Assembly: GCA_964034945.1 (NCBI GenBank)
Contig: OZ035962.1
Span: forward strand, 14,441,388 to 14,505,387
DNA from: Chrysopilus asiliformis
Taxonomy: Eukaryota; Arthropoda; Insecta; Diptera; Rhagionidae
Direction: 5' to 3'
Length of the DNA stretch: 64,000 nucleotides
Part shown: positions 1 to 10,632 of the stretch, piece by piece
Layout of the letters: each line of letters begins with the position of its first letter
How positions within the stretch are numbered: position 1 is the stretch's first letter
Made by a program: the position numbers and the translations under genes
Notes under the pieces: generated by a model
What the model saw: the letters and a program-made list of their open reading frames with translations, nothing else
Databases searched by the model: none
What the model was told of the DNA's origin: nothing

Positions 1-2452
1 ATTTAAAATTTGTGATATTGGCGCTTCGATTTATAGCTTTGCGATTTCACTCCTTGATGTCGCTAGTGGCTGTCGATCGGATTTGAATATGAAATGATCT
101 TGAAGTTAATAGTGCCGATAAGAATTCTGATAAGAAGTGTACTTAAATTTTATTTACATCAAAAAGATATTCCCCTTGTTTGATCGCTACATACAAATAA
201 AATTGTATATTTGATTAAAATAATGGTTTAGTATTCCTCAGATTGATTCAAATTACAACCCCAATTCTGATAGTCGTTTTACGTGTTGTTAGTGCTTTTC
301 TACCAGCAAGCAACACGTAAAACAACTTGTCGAAAACGACACGACTATCAGAATCAGGGTGAAAAATATATAAGGAGAATAAACGTGACCTCATCTTTGG
401 GACTGTTCGGCGTTAGGGGACTATTTCCTACTATTTTCGTCAAAATAAGAAAAAAAAACAATTTTTTAGACTTTTTTATTAGAAACAAAATACAGGTTTT
501 AAGTATGTATAATTATGTGAATTAGTAGAACCTACATATAACGATATCGTGGAGGAACGGAAATATTTTTGTTATCTGGAGGTTTATTGAATAAAACAAA
601 AATAGAAAGTAGACATTTTACCAAAAACAAAAGGTGATTATTTCACATCACCACAAAAATTAAATTTCAAAGTCGAAATTCCAAACATTGACGACTAAAA
701 AAAGGTCACCTGCACATTAAAAAATATTTATACGTTTCTAATTGAATTTAAAATCGATTATAAAAATTTAGGTTTAAAAAGTTATTTATCTAAAAATCAA
801 CTCCAAAGTTGATACATTTTAAATCGTTAAAAAACCAAAAAATGTAACCAAATGTTTTAACGGTTGGAACGACTCACTATTTTTTTGCCTTATTTCGAGC
901 CAAGCATCCTGTAAATTACTGAGAAGAAAAACTTTTTCAAAAATTGTCCATACTCTGTTTGTTGTTTCAATTCTTCGAAGATTGTAATTTGTCGGAAGTG
1001 TAAATAAACGATTAATTTTTTTTCTTTTTGAAAAACGATGAAAATCCCCATGTTTGTATTTAGATATTCAATTGTATAAAGGCCTTAAAAAGAATAGAGA
1101 AAAACGGAGTGAAGGAATTGAATAAATAAATAAACTCTTGGCGATCGATCCACCGTCGTCTGTCGTATTTGCTTGATCACAAATGATCAGTTTCCATTGA
1201 TGATATTTTGTGCGTTTTTCAAAGAGTTAATTTCTAAAAAGCAAGAAGCCCTGGGATTCATTTTCTCTGTCCGTCCCCTTGTTAGCTTACCATGCATGTG
1301 TCGATTCACTTGTTCTTCATCGGGTAATTATCCACAAAATTAAATCCCAATTTAGCACTCGTGAGCCGTTTAAAGTCTTTGTTTACGTCAGGTTTTATTT
1401 TTATAGCGACGCCCTCAATATAAACAAGGCCATAACTCAATCCGTTCAATTTCTGTAAAAAGATTTAATTCTTTTTTGATCCCAAGTTTATTGCTTTGAA
1501 TTCAGTTTCACTACAGTTGCACCATTTTCAGGTACGTTTTTTCAACAGTCTGCATTTCCCTTTGAATTTTCAATTGGGAAATCGGATTTAAAAATTTCAG
1601 AATAGATTCATATTCTGTGGTTACTATTTAAAACTTTGAAAATCTCACCCTATTCCGGTTAAAATCACTTCAGATTTGAATTTTCGAAAATTTTTCGTCA
1701 GTTACATTCAATTAGCCAGGAGTAAAATCCGTTAATAGAAAACTATCAACGGCGTGTCAAGTGTTCACCGAAGAAATGCCCCACCAAAGGCAAAAGAAAA
1801 AAAAAATAAAAAATTAAAACTAAAACTTGAAAACCACACAGAATTTGAAAAATGTACTGAAATAACTTCAAGTATTTAATTTTCTGTGTTCATTTTGGCT
1901 TGACGATGCCGTGAAGTGCTTGAGATGATGACAGTTTCAATAATTTGGTCATAAATAATAAGTCTTGACTTGACCCAAAAAGATTTTCAAATTTTCGCTT
2001 GATGGAGAATCCCATGTTAATGCGCGATGTGTTAGAAATTCGATTATGATCTGTCAAGAGCGTTGATTTCAAAAGTTATGATGGCAATTAGGAAAATAAA
2101 GGGCACGGGGTTACTGAGATAACATCGATTTCGGGCATGTAATCAAGGTCTTAAGGACACAAATATCTGTTTATGTTAGTCAAGTTTTTTTTATCATTTT
2201 GAAATTGAACTGCAGGGGATTAAAATTATGTAAATATTTCCAAGGAAGATGGAGTTGTCATTTCTATTTAACTACTAGAATGTGACGAAAGCAATTTCAA
2301 AAGGATTTTCGTGTTATTTTCAATTTTGATAGATTCTCCAAGGAGAAGTCAATTCATTGCCGAGGGTCAAAGTCCTGTATATTTTTTAACACTTACGCCG
2401 AGTCTTGATTAAGGACTTTTTATGCCATGGAATATTTCAACGTAAAACCTAA
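1..2452. other. Intergenic AT-rich DNA without a recognised gene
   Basis: Only short open frames occur here and none resembles a known protein. Apart from a short snap-back sequence near 264-354, I see no element ends, tandem arrays or RNA genes. Poly-A and poly-T runs are frequent. Confidence 0.6.
264..354. repeat. Nested snap-back hairpin, possible tiny MITE
   Basis: Two nested perfect inverted repeats are visible. The outer arms (264-277 and 341-354) read ATTCTGATAGTCGT and its complement. The inner arms (276-288 and 311-323) read GTTTTACGTGTTG and its complement. Such foldback DNA is typical of very short MITEs or their remnants. No target duplication is clear. Confidence 0.5.
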
Positions 2453-2824
2453 AAACATAACAAAAGCTATAATTGCCAATCTGGCAATCATTGGAGACCC
2501 GTATGGAGATATTCGTATCAAAATTCGAACAGTTGTACCAAAATTCCACTTTGAGTCAAACTTTCCGATAAGATTTTTTTAAATTTATTCCAATCGGATT
2601 TTGATGTATGGGAGTTTTATGTAGAATCATATCCTAAATATCTTTTGTTCTTGCACAGACGGACGGACAGACCGAAAGACGGACGGACATGCAAAAATCT
2701 ATTTTTTTAATCATTCTAAACTCACTGGTGTAATTCATTTTTGTGTGTGATAGCGGGATCTTGGCGTTACAAACGGTAAGGCAAATCTAATATACCCTTT
2801 GGTTTCACCATACGGGTATAAAAA
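2453..2824 (+). mobile_element. GTCY-type interspersed repeat, family 1, copy A
   Basis: This starts AACATAACAAAAGCTATAATT and ends TTTCACCATACGGGTATAAA, with a short GACG/GACA tract at about 2655-2690. The same start and end recur near 3817, 27771 (truncated) and 42524, so this is an interspersed repeat. No coding capacity is seen. The GTCY array next to a conserved core recalls the mini-me type described in dipterans. It is shorter than the 42.5-kb copy because the block before the GACA tract is missing. Confidence 0.7.
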
Positions 2825-3084
2825 TGACAGATGACACATATTATTCACATATAGACATATTTTTTCCAAGCATTTTTGCCCAAGGTATCAAAAAAACAAA
2901 ATCGGACAAATGCTGTCGAATTTTCCATATAAAACCGTTAGAAAAATTCAATATTTTGACAACTTTTGTGAAGTGATTTTACTCTGCAATAGATGAATAA
3001 AATTCACGGAGAAATTCAGGAAAAAATCACAAGTGTAAACCGGACCTAAAGTATGGTATTCATGAAAAATTGCGACCTCTTAAT

Positions 3085-3345
3085 TTTGCCTCAAAAACAT
3101 TTCCTGAGCACTCCTGAGCCGATTGAAGCATTACTACAAAAATGTCTGTCTGTCTGTCTGTCAATGTGTCTGTGTACAAGATTTCTCAAAAACGACTTGA
3201 GCTAGTATCATGAAATATTACGAGGAAGGTTTGGTCCTGGAATGGGACGATCCTATGAACTTTTGGTGGAAATCCGTTAATCGGAAGTAACCAAAATTGC
3301 GGCTTTTTAAAAATCGCTTTTTCATTTTTTGCTATACTTTCTTCG
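3085..3345 (+). repeat. Interspersed repeat, family 4, with GTCT run
   Basis: This stretch contains a GTCTGTCTGTCTGTC run followed by TGTACAAGATTTCTCAAAAA and TTTGGTCCTGGAATGGGACG. The same succession recurs at about 15830-16125. It is an interspersed non-coding repeat of unknown class. Open frames over it on the - strand are unlike known proteins. Confidence 0.6.
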
Positions 3346-3366
3346 AAACGTTTTTTAGAAGTCTTA

Positions 3367-3520
3367 GGTCTGCCGTACACTTGAGCTAAGTTAGCTCAGC
3401 TATGTGCCTGTTTAGAGCTTAATGTGGCGTGTTTCAAAGTGAGGATAATATGAACAGCTAAACGTCCACATCTAAACAGGCACATAGCTGAGCTAACTTA
3501 GCTCAAGTGTACGGCGGGCC
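3367..3520. mobile_element. PIF/Harbinger-type foldback MITE
   Basis: The arms 3367-3416 and 3471-3520 are inverted copies with 48 of 50 positions matching. The outer ends read GGTCTGCCGTACACTTGAGC and, on the complement, GGCCCGCCGTACACTTGAGC. TTA is repeated directly on both sides (3364-3366 and 3521-3523). A three-base TTA duplication and GG-starting ends are the usual pattern of Tourist-like MITEs mobilised by PIF/Harbinger transposases. There is no coding capacity. Confidence 0.75.
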
Positions 3521-3816
3521 TTATGCATGTAAAATGTTGAAGGCAGTAAGATTTCTTATATTTTTGTCTTTATTTAGACCTCGATATCTCAAATCTTTAT
3601 TCAGATATACAGTTATTTCAAAAAATTCAGTTTTGTGTGATTATCTCGAAAAAACGGCTTTTTGCTGGTTATATGTATGAGATAAATTGAAGAGAATATT
3701 ATTTGCCACAATTTTGTATTTCTCTATTTACCGCTATCTTTTACCGTTACATTCAAATGTCAAAAATTAGATTTTTGCAAATTGCTTGCAGATGAACAGT
3801 TTTTAAAAAAAAAAAA

Positions 3817-4956
3817 AACATAACGAAAGCTATAATTGCCAATCTGGAAATTATTGAAAACCCGTATGGTGATATTCGTATCAAAATTCGAACAGTTGTA
3901 CCAAAATTCCACTTGAGTCAAACATTCCAATAAGATTTTTTAAAATTTATTTCAATCGGATTTTGATGTATGGGAGTTTTATGTAGAATCATATCCTAAA
4001 TAACTTTTGTTCTTGGACTTTTTGGAAAAGCTGCACCGTTTTTGAGATATTCGCAAAAAAGGTGTTCGTTCGTATGGGGGGTACCTCCCCCCCCCCTCCC
4101 CTAATGCTCCATTTTTGCCCATGAACGAACTTAGCCTCGCATTTTACGAAAAACGGATCTGCGCAAAACTTGAAGTCTCTAGCTCAATCCGTGCGCCCGC
4201 AATCCGCGCCACAGACAGACAGACAGACGGACGGACAGACGAACGGACATGCAGAAATTAATTATTTTTATCATTCTAAACACACTGGTGTAATTCATTT
4301 TTGTGTGTGATGACGGGATCTTGCCGTTACAAACGGTAAGGCAAAGTTAATATACACTCTCGAAAAAATCCGGGGACGAATTAACTCCGCCTGAAAACAT
4401 AGCTAAAAGTTTAACATCGTAGCGCGGAGTTATTTTTACATTGTATTTTACGGAGCTAAATATTCAATTTAACACCGTTTTGACCTAAATTTTAAATGAA
4501 CTCCGAAAAGGAGTCAAAAATTCACTACAACTCCTTTTAGGAGTTATTTAATTGTAAAGGGTGTTCACGTTTAGAAGAGGCTTGCCAATTGGCTTCAACA
4601 GGCTATTGGGAAGGCAAATGGTTTACAATTCGAGAGATCCCAGGTTCGAGTCCCGGCAGAGACATGCAAGAAAAGTTGTTAACAGTCAAAATTAACTTTG
4701 AAAATACGAAAAAAACTCAAAACATCTCAAATGCTTGCAAAAAAAAGAGAATTTGTGAGGTTTTTTTTCTTGGTAATAAATTGGTTTAACACCGAAAAAT
4801 TGTTAAAAATTAACACCCATAAGGAATTGTTGTGAACTCCTAGCCCGGTGCTCGATTTTCTCCAATAGGTGATGGACTCCCTCAAACTCCCTTTCGGTAC
4901 GTAATCGACTCCATTTTTTCGAGAGTGTACCCTTTGGTTTCACCATACGGGTATAA
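3817..4956 (+). mobile_element. GTCY-type repeat, family 1, copy B, interrupted
   Basis: The left part (AACATAACGAAAGCTATAAT) runs through a C-rich stretch at 4081-4100, a GACA/GACG tract at 4213-4250 and the conserved TAATTCATTTTTGTGTGTGA block. It is split after AAAGTTAATATA by the MITE at 4355-4927 and resumes with CCCTTTGGTTTCACCATACG. Removing the insert restores the order seen in the copies near 2453 and 42524, so the MITE landed later. Confidence 0.75.
4355..4927. mobile_element. TA-flanked MITE nested in a family 1 repeat
   Basis: The ends are perfect 15-base inverted repeats, CACTCTCGAAAAAAT and its complement, with TA directly repeated on both sides (4353-4354 and 4928-4929). A TA duplication is typical of the Tc1/mariner group. 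Internal sequence has repeated 'ACTCC' and 'TAACACC' words but no transposase. A tRNA-like B box (GGTTCGAGTCCC) lies at about 4653-4664. A diverged relative occupies about 24611-25540. Confidence 0.8.
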
Positions 4957-5655
4957 AAAAGTCAACGGCCACTAAATACAATTTCTCAACCATAAAGGTA
5001 ATCAAAAAATGTCATTTTCATATCCTTTTATTAAAACAATCTTTTAAAAAACAATTAATTCAATAAGCCTTACTCGTAAATGTTAAAATTATTTCTTCAA
5101 GCATTTAAATCAAATTAGTAAGCAATTAGACCACCCATTTAACACATTTGTTTCTTGAACAAATTGAATTTTTGTTCTAACCCAAATTGAACACATGTTT
5201 CGGTTGCCCCGAAAACCAAACCAGACGATGCCAGATTATAGTCCAGACCTTAAAATAAAAGGAGATCATAAAAAGGGTCGTTGTGCACTTGACGAACGAA
5301 TCTACCAAGGATCATAGCACAAATGAGACGCACACAATATCGAATTTGATACTTTAGGACTTTGTGTAGATCGGCGCCACACCCGAAATCATTTAAAATG
5401 TCAAAATATTTTAATTAATTATCGAAAATATTGCATAAAGTGCGTCTATTGACAAGAAGGCGTCTAGTTAGAAAATAAGAATTTCAATTGGTGCTCCATT
5501 TAATATTTTTGAATGAAGGGTTTTTATGCATTGATTTCTCTTGTAATTTTAAAGATAAGTTTTTGTCGAACCTTGCGATATTAAAAAAAAACAATCTGAT
5601 GTGAGCAGCACATGACTTTCTTATACAAAATTTACGTTCTTGCGCAATTTACGAG
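4957..5655. other. Intergenic, nothing recognised
   Basis: This is AT-rich sequence with no convincing reading frame, terminal repeats or tandem array. It separates two element clusters. Confidence 0.5.
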
Positions 5656-6578
5656 TAGGGTAGGAGCGGGCATGTTGAATTATTGCAAAATTTAAAAAAA
5701 CTACTCAGTCAATTTTTTTGAAATTTTAGTATGTTGTTAGTACTGATGTCCTCTACTTGCCATAAAATTTTGACAGCGATACCTTATTTATATCGTAAGT
5801 GACAGGAATATGTGTGTTTTTGGCTCTAAAAGTAAATATTAGACTATACAGTGATTTACCCATTTCTCATACAAATTTTTGTCAATCTGGAAATTTTTTG
5901 TATTAAAAGTGTTGTGTAACACCTCTAGAATAAAAAAAACCTCGTGAGACATTCAAATTTATTGTTTTTGTGATTTTTCTAAGAGAAAATATCAAAAAAG
6001 TGGGTTGCGGGTAAGTTGAATAACGGCTTGGCGGGCAAGTTGAATCATTTTTTTCTTACGTATTTTTTGTTTTTTTGACGTTTGTTTCACATTTCCCTTG
6101 TTCTTTTATCAATTTTTGTTTGTTTCTTGATGATTTTTTACATTTTTTATAGAAACGCAGCAGGAAAACAATCAAAAATTGGACAACAAAAAAAACCAAA
6201 TAAGCGATTAACTAAATTGTAAATTTCATTTTTTTTCATATTTACATTATATAATGTATATTAAATTTTTTTTGCTTAATAAAATACTTTATTTCATTCT
6301 TTTTTTTCTTAAGAAATAACGTTTTTTCATTCTTAAGTATGAAAACTTACAATTATTCAACTTACCCGCACCACTTGCAAATCGGCGGGCATGTTGAATC
6401 ACCCTTTAAATTGAACTGGAGGGCAGTTAATAAAACATTTTAAAAAAATTTTCTTCTATGAAATGTAGTCAAGGAATCCCTCTATCGAATGGCTTAACCA
6501 TTGGAGCGATATGTGAATTTATGTGCGCGCTACAACCTAAATTCTAAAAAGTAATTCAACATGCCCGCTCCTACCCTA
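5656..6578. mobile_element. Non-autonomous TIR element with clustered internal motifs
   Basis: The two ends, 5656-5682 and 6552-6578, are perfect 27-base inverted repeats. They begin TAGGGTAGGAGCGGGCATGT on the left and read TAATTCAACATGCCCGCTCC at the right. The terminal TA may be the target duplication, as in Tc1/mariner elements. The motif GCGGGcAnGTTGAAT occurs about six times: at both ends, as a direct pair near 6006-6050, and near 6358 and 6391. There is no coding frame; the interior is AT-rich. The repeated motif is a candidate transposase-binding site. Confidence 0.75.
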
Positions 6579-6699
6579 CACTATAATGCGACAAAAAAAA
6601 AATTGACCTCAGCGCGCCCGTTATTGTGATATAGACTTTAAACTCGGTTCCGATCGTGATTGTTTTTTCGAAAGTTAATTTATAGTACCAGAAAGACCG

Positions 6700-7440
6700 A
6701 GCCATGCTCGGAGACCTCAAAATCCTCCTTTTGCTGACTTTTTTTTTGGAGAAAAAAGTAGATTCACGTTATCTTATAGTTAATTTCCTGAGATTGAAAA
6801 TTCCCGATCCAAAAACCCCCTCTGCTAATTTCCTATAGAAAAAAATGAAAGAAAGGATACTTTTGTTATCACTACAGGACCCTCCGTTTCGAATTTTCAA
6901 ATTCTATTGTCAAATACAGGATTAGCGACATACAGGATTAGCAAATTGCTTTGATATTAATCTACTCGAAAATAGGATATTCGCATCATCCTTATAGGAC
7001 CTTTAATCCCCTAAAAAACCCTTAATGCCAAGTTTTTCCGAGAAAAAATGAGAAAAATGATATTCACGTTATCCTTACATTCGCCGGAACAGTCCCGGAT
7101 TTAGGCATAATTCGATTTAGTCATGAAACCAAAAATTTTTGTCTGTGACGGAATTTCTCCATAAGACCTTCATCTTGTGTTCCTTCATTTTTTCCAAAAA
7201 AATCACCTGCGGCGCAACTTTTTCTTTCGCCTGCGGCGCATCGAAAAAAATACCATAAAAAGTGATTGAAAATTCACTTATTTTAGAAAATACCTGGGTC
7301 TCGAGGGGAGGGAAAAGTCAGGTTCGTAGTGGAAAAATCGAACGCCCTTAGTCCCCTTAGTAGTACTGTAAAGTTTCATTAAGATAGGATCACCCAATTG
7401 GAAGATACCAGACAGACAGACATTCCTCGTATTATATTAT
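6700..7440 (+). repeat. Interspersed repeat, family 3
   Basis: Several phrases such as GATATTCACGTTATCCTTAC, ACAGGACC and TTTCCGAGAAAAAAT recur. Related phrases are found at about 25640-25870, 31140-31440 and, inverted, 38880-39175. It ends near a short GACAGACA run (7411-7421). No coding potential is visible. Boundaries are approximate. Confidence 0.45.
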
Positions 7441-7826
7441 AGGATTCTACTTAAATTACGTAAGATACGAATCTGCTTGAGAACGTTATTGAAAAACTTG
7501 AATGAAAAGTTTAGTTCGAATTTGCCGAAGATATTAGAGATGCATCGAATAACCCAAAAATTTAATTAACACTGATAAAAGATTTCGCCAGTTGATAAAA
7601 TATTTGAAGAAAGTTTTTTGTTAAATTTTCTATGCAATCGCATATTTTTGGAAATGGAATTTTTTGTTGTAATCTATGAACTTCTGAAAAGGTAGAAAAT
7701 CGTTTCGGATAACTGTAGCTCTTCCTGCAAAAAACAAAAAAAAAACGATTTAAATTGAGAAGTCTGGGAAAATCCGGTAAAGTCATATAAGTTATTAGCA
7801 ATTTGCCATAAATGTGATAAGAGTTT

Positions 7827-7919
7827 CCTTTAGTTTGGAAGAATTAAATTCAAACCAATGCAAAATTTGTGCTTCGATTTGTGGAAATTCGATCTTCTGA
7901 GTTTTCTAACTAAACATAT
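7827..7919 (+). repeat. 93-bp direct duplication, left copy
   Basis: This runs from CCTTTAGTTTGGAAGAATTA to TTTTCTAACTAAACATAT and matches 10540-10632 with a single A/G difference. It is far too long for an ordinary target-site duplication. The flanks differ outside the match. The 2.6 kb between the copies holds a possible coding relic and two elements. Confidence 0.85.
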
Positions 7920-8167
7920 TTGAAATCTGATCGAAAACGGGAGATTGGTTTATTCACAGCAGATAATGAAAGATCATATTTATGATGTCTTTATCAAAAT
8001 AGGATGAGTTTTACTTAGGGAACATCAAACCGTTTAGATTTTAGATAACGAAATCAAGATTTAAATCAATAGCAAAAATGATCACAAATGACTAACAATA
8101 AAATGTTTTTGATTCGCGATGGATTCATCATCATTCGATTTTTTAAAAATGTTAAGCAGTTTCGAAA

Positions 8168-8645
8168 ATGACTCAACAAACCCGAGGATTCATCACACGT
8201 GTGCTCGTTACAGAAATTTTGGAACTTTTGAGAATGTTTTTGTAAAGGTATGAAACTGAGCAGGCAGTAAAAAGTGTAATAAGTGCAGCACATGACGAGA
8301 AGAAATTAGAATATGTAAGAAGGTCGGTTATATGTGAAGTACTAAACGGTGATGATGATGAGGTTGAAAAACCCGCCAATCGTCTGTCCCAAATCCGGAA
8401 AGTGCAGTAAAAGAAAGCGGAGCGGGCATGTGTTTTTCTTTTTCGAGATTCGAAATTAGTCTATAACCGAAGAAACGAGACTATTAAAAGATGTTTTGGA
8501 AACAGAATATGATTCGTCGATATTATTCTCATGCAAAAGAGTGAAAATAACACGGCTAGCGATTGATGTTAGCCGCTGAAGAGGGAATCTATCGCTGTTG
8601 AGACTGGAGACCACCCAAATGGTGCAACATGTAAACTTCATGTAA
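8168..8645 (+). pseudogene. Possible eroded coding fragment, unidentified
   Basis: A + strand frame runs from 8168 to 8410 with one internal TAA at 8243. The second half (HDEKKLEYVRRSVICEVLNG, then DDDEVEKPANRL) has a balanced, protein-like composition. A second frame at 8460-8579 (SITEETRLLKDVLETEYDSS, then SCKRVKITRLAIDVSR) looks similar and is cut by TGA at 8577. I do not recognise the family. It could be a decayed host exon or transposon protein lying inside the block bounded by the 93-bp duplication. Chance composition is not excluded. Confidence 0.2.
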
Positions 8646-8849
8646 ACATATGTAAATCGAAACCAAAATATATGCTTCGTCTAACCGCTCTGTCTAGCTG
8701 AATTTGTACTTGCACTTGTTCTACAATAAAATGTATTTTTTTTTTCATTTGAATACAGCAAATCTAATGTGATCATCATGAGAGTTTAGTATTGCGGATA
8801 AGCGACATGGGTATTTTTTTTCCTTTACAGTCAAGACCACTTTAGAGAA

Positions 8850-9060
8850 ACCCGCTAGCAGCACAAACCGCTTGAGAACACACAATCCTAACACTCGTTG
8901 CGTTTCCCGTTGCCTTTTTCTCTAGATACAATTACCCGCTTAGCAACAAATCTGTTAAGAACACAAACCGCTTACGAGCACATGAAAGTTTTTTTTTGAA
9001 AAAAACCAAAAGTCAAGTTGACCCGCTTAGTTACACGTTTAATATCAATAAGCGCACAAA
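8850..9060 (+). repeat. Diverged repeat units with CCCGCT/ACCGCTT motifs
   Basis: ACCCGCTAGCAGCACAAACC, ACCCGCTTAGCAACAAATCT and ACCCGCTTAGTTACACG start three loosely similar units spaced about 85 bases apart. The first two also contain ACAAACCGCTT. This suggests an old, diverged short tandem array. No function is evident. Confidence 0.35.
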
Positions 9061-9442
9061 GAAAGTTAAAATGACAAAATTGCAAGAAATTTCTTCAATA
9101 TTTTCTGCAAATTAGGTTCAATATTTTCTGCAAATTAGGGTATTTCTCATGTTCTTTAGTATTCATAAAATATCATAATTGGTATATAAACACCTTTACT
9201 AATGTGACTATTTCTCCCTTGCAAAAAAACCTTACAAATGTTGCCATTCCCTTCCAACAGGGCCTCCTTTTTTCCCTATAAAAATGGGAAAATATTTTTT
9301 TTTTTGAAAATCTTTACATCACCCTGGGATATTTTCCCATATTTATAGATATTACTCCCATCCAGTTATTTCTGCTCGTATACATAATATGAGACTTAAA
9401 TCGATATTTAAGGACCACTCGCCACAACACGAAGACATGCAT

Positions 9443-9544
9443 ATCCCAAGTAACCAAATAGGGCGTAAAGTGGTCGTGGCGACTTTAACATCGAATCTTT
9501 ATGGTCGCGACGACCACTTTACGCCCTATTTGGTTACTTGGGAT
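9443..9544. repeat. Near-perfect 102-bp foldback
   Basis: The arms 9443-9483 and 9504-9544 (ATCCCAAGTAACCAAATAGG onward) are inverted copies with one mismatch in 41 positions and only about 20 bases between them. This is a snap-back MITE or a recently formed palindrome. RNA from either strand would fold into a long hairpin. Confidence 0.75.
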
Positions 9545-9680
9545 GGGCCTGAGTATAGTAATTTGACTACATGTTGGAAAAACATCATTTTTTTTGGAAT
9601 AATAGCCATATTTATGGGAGGAAACGCCACAACTTGCTTGCAGGGTTTATGGATGCGGGTCCTATAGTAGATAAAATAAT

Positions 9681-10521
9681 CACCTCTATTCTTGAATACG
9701 GCGTTAGGAGCAAAAACCTAACGCGCTCGATTCGATTCGCTACGCAATTGGTATTCTGGAATACGCCGGGAGCTTCGCGTTTGGTATATAAAGTATCGCA
9801 TGGCAACGCGCTGTCAAACATCAGCTGATTCGATTGTTTGTTCTTAATTTTGAATAAAAATGAAGTGTTTGAAGTGATTTGCTTCAGTAGCCATGGATTT
9901 TATGCTGATGTATCATTTATTGAGGCAAGAGGAGTTGAATTCGTTACGCCAGCAAAGAAATTTTCTAAGACACTTCAGATTTGATGAGCTTAACCGATGA
10001 AGCGTAAGTGCATACAAATACTGGGAATCTCATAGATATTTATTTGCAATTTTGTAGATTCAAAAAAGATTTCCGGTTCCGGTCGAATATATTGAATTTC
10101 CTCCCACAATAAATTCATCTCTATCGGCGACTTCCTCGTATATCCCTTGGCAATGTCCGGATTGTTTTTCATTTTTGAAATTAAAAATGCGAACTGGTCA
10201 TTGCTTCTAGTGTGTTTTTCTTTGCACTCCTATTTTAAGAAATCACTGTTAAAATCTTTCATTTAAACATACAATATATTTACCTTACATTTTTGTAAAC
10301 ACCGAATTCAAACGTCAATGAAACGCGAGAAATTTGAAGTGAGTGATTTAACCTCAAAAAAGTGCTCCCGGCGTATTCAAGAATAACAATAATCGAATGC
10401 GTTGCAATGCGTTATTCCAAATCGAACGTTGATAGATACTGCGTATTCAAGAATACCGATTACTCACGATCGAACACTAATCGAGCAAATAAACGTAACG
10501 CCGTATTCAAGAATAGAGGTG
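9681..10521. mobile_element. PIF/Harbinger-like element with Myb-like relic
   Basis: The ends are perfect 26-base inverted repeats, CACCTCTATTCTTGAATACG plus GCGTTA, at 9681-9706 and 10496-10521, flanked by direct AATAAT. CGTATTCAAGAATA recurs internally near 10375 and 10441, beside the right end. The - strand frame at 9990-10213 resembles the Myb/SANT-like protein that PIF/Harbinger elements carry beside their transposase, which is why I favour that superfamily. The flanking repeat is not the usual TWA, so the assignment stays tentative. No transposase frame remains. Confidence 0.65.
9990..10213 (-). pseudogene. Myb/SANT-like DNA-binding protein fragment of a transposon
   Basis: The frame, read on the - strand and open upstream of its first ATG at 10172, contains NDQFAFLISKMKNNPDIAKG followed by RKSPIEMNLLWEEIQ. 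The succession of a helix ending in NPDIAKG and a later LWEEI is what I know from the Myb/SANT-like partner protein of PIF/Harbinger transposons. Only the N-terminal part of such a domain is present before the frame ends, so this is a fragment with no complete product. It sits wholly inside the inverted-repeat element at 9681-10521. Confidence 0.4.
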
Positions 10522-10539
10522 AATAATAGTGCTTGGGGA

Positions 10540-10632
10540 CCTTTAGTTTGGAAGAATTAAATTCAAACCAATGCAGAATTTGTGCTTCGATTTGTGGAAA
10601 TTCGATCTTCTGAGTTTTCTAACTAAACATAT
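10540..10632 (+). repeat. 93-bp direct duplication, right copy
   Basis: This is 92/93 identical to 7827-7919 and starts 18 bases after the right end of the PIF/Harbinger-like element. A partial third echo, CTTCTGAGTTTTCTAACT, follows at once at 10633-10650. The duplication breakpoint therefore lies at this edge. Confidence 0.85.

Noticed and set aside
4580..4670. tRNA gene inside the 4.4-kb MITE
   Set aside because: Only the B box fits. The acceptor and anticodon stems do not form, so no tRNA is annotated.
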